Of a DNA stretch of 64,000 bases, positions 61,982 through 64,000 are shown piece after piece; position 1 is the stretch's first letter; each line of letters opens with the position of its first letter. Origin of the DNA: Anaeromonas frigoriresistens. Lineage in GTDB: Bacteria; Bacillota; Clostridia; Tissierellales; SIT17. The notes under the pieces were generated by a model. That model was given only the letters and a program-made list of their open reading frames with translations. It was not told the origin of the DNA and did not search any database. Made by a program: the position numbers and the translations under genes. The stretch spans positions 1-64,000 of the forward strand of contig NZ_WSFT01000040.1 of NCBI RefSeq assembly GCF_016820655.1, given 5' to 3'.

Positions 61982-62014
61982 GTAAAGTGAGAATAGTTAA
62001 TAGGAGGTGAAGAC

Positions 62015-62107
62015 ATGTTTGAGATGATAGATAAGGTATTAAAAGTTAATTCAATAAATCCAGATCAAGGGTTACAGGAATATAAGAAATTAGAATTAAA
62101 GAAGTAA
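62015..62107 (+). CDS. Peptide-array ORF 6, type A (30 residues)
   Basis: AGGAGGTGAAGAC precedes ATG 62015. Nearly identical to ORF 4: six silent codon changes against two residue changes (Ile to Pro at 16, Asn to Lys at 25). This ratio supports real translation. The lead motif MFEMIDKVLKV is kept exactly. Confidence 0.72.
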   Translation: MFEMIDKVLKVNSINPDQGLQEYKKLELKK

Positions 62108-62135
62108 CTCTTATCATTAGGTAGGAGGTGATAGT

Positions 62136-62228
62136 ATGTTTGATTTAATAGATAAGGTATTAAGTATTAATACTGTAGATAAAGATAAAGGTTTAGAGAT
62201 TTATATGAATCTAGAAATGAAAAAATAA
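62136..62228 (+). CDS. Peptide-array ORF 7, type B (30 residues)
   Basis: AGGAGGTGATAGT precedes ATG 62136. Sequence starts MFDLIDKVLSINTVDKDK and ends with YMNLEMKK. Second type B copy. The spacing to its type A neighbour repeats that between ORFs 4 and 5, as expected from duplication of a two-gene unit. Confidence 0.7.
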   Translation: MFDLIDKVLSINTVDKDKGLEIYMNLEMKK

Positions 62229-62260
62229 GTATTACTATAAAAAAATAGGAGGTAAATGAC

Positions 62261-62356
62261 ATGTTAGATATTTTAGTAAACATAAGATTAATTGATTCAA
62301 AAGAAGACATTGGTATGAAAGAGTTAGTGAGGTTGGAATCTACAACTAAAACCTAG
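62261..62356 (+). CDS. Peptide-array ORF 8 (31 residues)
   Basis: AGGAGGTAAATGAC precedes ATG 62261. Sequence starts MLDILVNIRLIDSKEDIGM and ends LVRLESTTKT. It keeps a spaced version of the family tail (E-D-x-G-M-x2-L-x2-LE). Last gene before the palindromic terminator 62371-62422. Confidence 0.6.
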   Translation: MLDILVNIRLIDSKEDIGMKELVRLESTTKT

Positions 62357-62370
62357 TAAAAGATAATAAG

Positions 62371-62422
62371 AAGTAAAATAGAGGTCCTAGATTAGTACTA
62401 ATCTAGGACCTCTATTTTACTT
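62371..62422. terminator. 52-bp palindromic bidirectional terminator
   Basis: Perfect symmetry around 62396/62397 with core GAGGTCCTAGATTAGT and its complement. It closes the peptide array and overlaps the gerC stop codon (62417-62419). Confidence 0.9.
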
Positions 62423-63649
62423 AATTATGCCTACATGATCTACTTTAATATCAACATTAACCTCTGCCTCTAAGGTTTCAAATATTGAATGCCAATCATC
62501 TTTTACTTTTTCCCATTCATTAGGGGCAAAGCTTTTCATTATCACATTAAAATGAAATATATCTGCGCCTAATTTTTTTTGAACATATTTTATTGCCTCT
62601 TGTATTCTATTGGATACTTCTTTTTCCGCCTCTTTTTCAACTCTCTCAATAAAAGCTTCATCCAAAACATTTTCGTGTTTTGTTTGTGTAATTTCGGCGA
62701 TATTAACCACAGCTTTTGATTCTATTTTCATCTTTATATTATCACCATCAATTATTGGTTTTACTTTTGTTTTTACTTCTGATAATTCTAAAGTTATCAG
62801 TACACTAGGATCTTCAGGAGATTTTATAACTATTATGCCACCTTTAACCGCATCTCTAATCCACTTAGTATATATAGTATATACTTCTCCCAGCCATCCT
62901 ACCATTTTATCTTTTTTAAATACAGCTAAGCCTGCATTCTTTATTTCATCTTCTGTGGAAATAACCCGGGGTAGTACAAAATCTGTATTGCTATGTAAAC
63001 TTTCTGCTACTTCTCCTAAATCTGTCACATGAGCCATCCTTGATGTTTTATCTGCATTATTTGGAAGTTGTTGTAGATAGAGAGAAGCATAATCATCAAT
63101 TTTAGGGGAGACTTTAAGAACATCTAAAGCTTTATCTGGTGCAACAAAGACCCTAGTTCTTCTTCTCATCTCAGGATCCCTTAATATCATATCTAAGGGA
63201 GGAATTATGCCGTTCTTTGCTATATTTTCATTCAAAACAATAACCTGTAAATGTTCATAAAAAGGCATATAATCTACTCGAGTTGAAAACTCTCTATTGG
63301 CTTCAAAGAAAGAACGGCCTAGCAATGTTAAGTTCCAGGATCTTGATTCCTCACCTCCACCGCCCCCAGCTCCTAAGGGTTTTATTTGAGCTTTAGGTAA
63401 TATAGGAACTTGTATTGTAAATGCGTACCGAGGATCTCCTTGCTGTAATTCATATAATTCCAGTTCTTTTTCACTCATATGAGATTTATTCTCCCCATCT
63501 CCTTGGGGTATAGGAAAAGGTTCATCGATTCCAATTCCTAAGACATACCCTCGTTTTTCTACTTCTTTATAATCCCAACAACCATTTAACATAAGGACGG
63601 ATATGATCAATACTAAAAGTTGAATATATATAATTGATTTATTTTTCAC
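62417..63649 (-). CDS. Ger(x)C family spore germination lipoprotein
   Basis: A 410-residue C subunit of a GerA-type nutrient germinant receptor in the spore inner membrane. The lipobox LNGC has Cys24 after a hydrophobic signal, followed by WDYKEVEKRGYVLGIGID, the family's opening motif. A C-terminal domain (about 260-400) includes RIQEAIKYVQKKLGADIF. Length fits. Its ATG overlaps the stop of the permease gene by 4 bases, as in gerABC operons. Supports an endospore-forming host. Confidence 0.93.
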   Translation of the reverse strand: MKNKSIIYIQLLVLIISVLMLNGCWDYKEVEKRGYVLGIGIDEPFPIPQGDGENKSHMSEKELELYELQQGDPRYAFTIQVPILPKAQIKPLGAGGGGGEESRSWNLTLLGRSFFEANREFSTRVDYMPFYEHLQVIVLNENIAKNGIIPPLDMILRDPEMRRRTRVFVAPDKALDVLKVSPKIDDYASLYLQQLPNNADKTSRMAHVTDLGEVAESLHSNTDFVLPRVISTEDEIKNAGLAVFKKDKMVGWLGEVYTIYTKWIRDAVKGGIIVIKSPEDPSVLITLELSEVKTKVKPIIDGDNIKMKIESKAVVNIAEITQTKHENVLDEAFIERVEKEAEKEVSNRIQEAIKYVQKKLGADIFHFNVIMKSFAPNEWEKVKDDWHSIFETLEAEVNVDIKVDHVGIIK

Positions 63650-64000
63650 TTAGCTTTTACTCTCCTTTCCCTAATAAGTTGAGCGATCATCATCACAGGT
63701 ACAATTACAAAAATAAGTATTTGACCAATTTTTTCGTTCCATCCCATGAATTTAAATACCTCTGAAATATTGCTTGGATAGAGAGCTATAATAAAAAATA
63801 ATGGTATTTGAGACAATATTAAGAAATAATCCTTTTTTGTATTAAAAAGAGCCTTTAAATTTAGTGTAGATGCTAAGTAAAATAATAACAGGGTAGTAAA
63901 TGTTATAGGGACCCAGGCAGCCATGAATAAACTTTCTGCTCTTTCTAATATTTTTACTTCCATCCGGATAGATTTTGCTAAGGTTATGGTTGGAAATAAT
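63646..64000 (-). CDS. GerAB-type spore germination permease, C-terminal part (partial)
   Basis: The frame is open to the window edge, so only the last ~117 residues are visible. The portion just before the internal ATG at 63963 reads LFPTITLAKSIRMEVKILER, matching the conserved helix of endospore germination permeases (B subunit of GerA-type receptors, amino-acid/APC-like fold). Three hydrophobic helices and the basic end RERRVKAK follow. It overlaps gerC by 4 bases and would be preceded by the A subunit outside the window. Confidence 0.88.
   Translation of the reverse strand, partial: LFPTITLAKSIRMEVKILERAESLFMAAWVPITFTTLLLFYLASTLNLKALFNTKKDYFLILSQIPLFFIIALYPSNISEVFKFMGWNEKIGQILIFVIVPVMMIAQLIRERRVKAK

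Noticed and set aside
61448-62356. Calling the peptide array a bacteriocin, toxin or RiPP locus
   Set aside because: There is no Cys or leader motif, maturation enzyme, immunity or export gene beside it. The resemblance to phenol-soluble modulins is only in length and MF-start.
1-64000. CRISPR arrays, tRNA or rRNA genes, intact insertion sequences
   Set aside because: I saw no regularly spaced repeats, cloverleaf-type sequences or complete transposase genes. Automated scans (tRNAscan, CRISPR finders) would be needed to exclude degenerate cases.

Overview
The window is AT-rich DNA, densely coding on both strands, from an endospore-forming anaerobic Firmicute of the Clostridia/Tissierellia type. 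The evidence for this is low-GC codon use, strong AGGAGG ribosome binding sites, frequent TTG/GTG starts, spore photoproduct lyase, GerB/GerC-type germination genes, pyruvate formate-lyase with its activase, hydroxylamine reductase, an iron-sulfur L-serine dehydratase and a HrcA/CIRCE operator. No species can be named from the sequence alone. I see no rRNA, tRNA, CRISPR array, intact insertion sequence or prophage.

Layout. 1-6.6 kb: the end of ptsI, an aldose-epimerase-like protein, an AEC permease, a pirin, an alanine/Na+ symporter and a DUF4153 membrane protein. 6.7-10.4 kb: a small MazG-like NTP pyrophosphohydrolase followed by a PLD-helicase-DUF3427 protein, a possible defence pair. 10.5-14.2 kb: DUF6512 protein, CIRCE-htpG, a possible glycine-zipper microprotein, a CBS-ACT protein and a zinc-ribbon protein. 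14.3-17.8 kb: an ECF sigma factor and ABC exporter operon. 18-21.5 kb: sdaAB-sdaAA, then an ECF S component with a class V aminotransferase. 21.6-25.6 kb: pgpA-like, hcp, dps-like and lrgAB genes. 25.6-29.7 kb: a MarR-controlled heterodimeric ABC exporter with a readable promoter and two operators. 29.7-34.4 kb: an AraC-GGDEF fusion, a cobalamin riboswitch with a B12 uptake/adenosylation operon, YetF-like and soluble MCP-like proteins. 34.5-39.8 kb: an orphan phage-type recombination protein, an amidohydrolase, a GGDEF-EAL protein and splB. 39.9-43.5 kb: csaA and a gamma-glutamyl ligase/ATP-grasp/lipase operon. 43.6-49.8 kb: a lipoprotein, aldehyde dehydrogenase, CDF transporter and an ABC exporter.

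49.9-52.3 kb is a decaying agr quorum-sensing locus: an intact LytTR response regulator, a sensor kinase broken by one in-frame TAA, and on the opposite strand an ORF that joins an AgrB-like N-terminus to an AgrD-like pheromone tail. 52.4-56.7 kb holds small membrane proteins and a MacB-like export operon (YIP1 protein, ATPase, CARDB-like exported protein, permease). 56.8-60 kb is pflA-pflB with two palindromic operator candidates upstream. 60.2-61 kb is a class IV aminotransferase.

The most unusual stretch is 61.0-62.4 kb: a promoter and short leader ORF, three consecutive related hairpin terminators, then a tandem array of about eight tiny genes (21-31 codons, one with a stop directly after its ATG). 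Each has its own near-perfect Shine-Dalgarno sequence. Four of them form an A-B-A-B duplication with mainly synonymous differences between the A copies. The array ends at a 52-bp palindromic terminator facing gerC. I know of no described system matching it.
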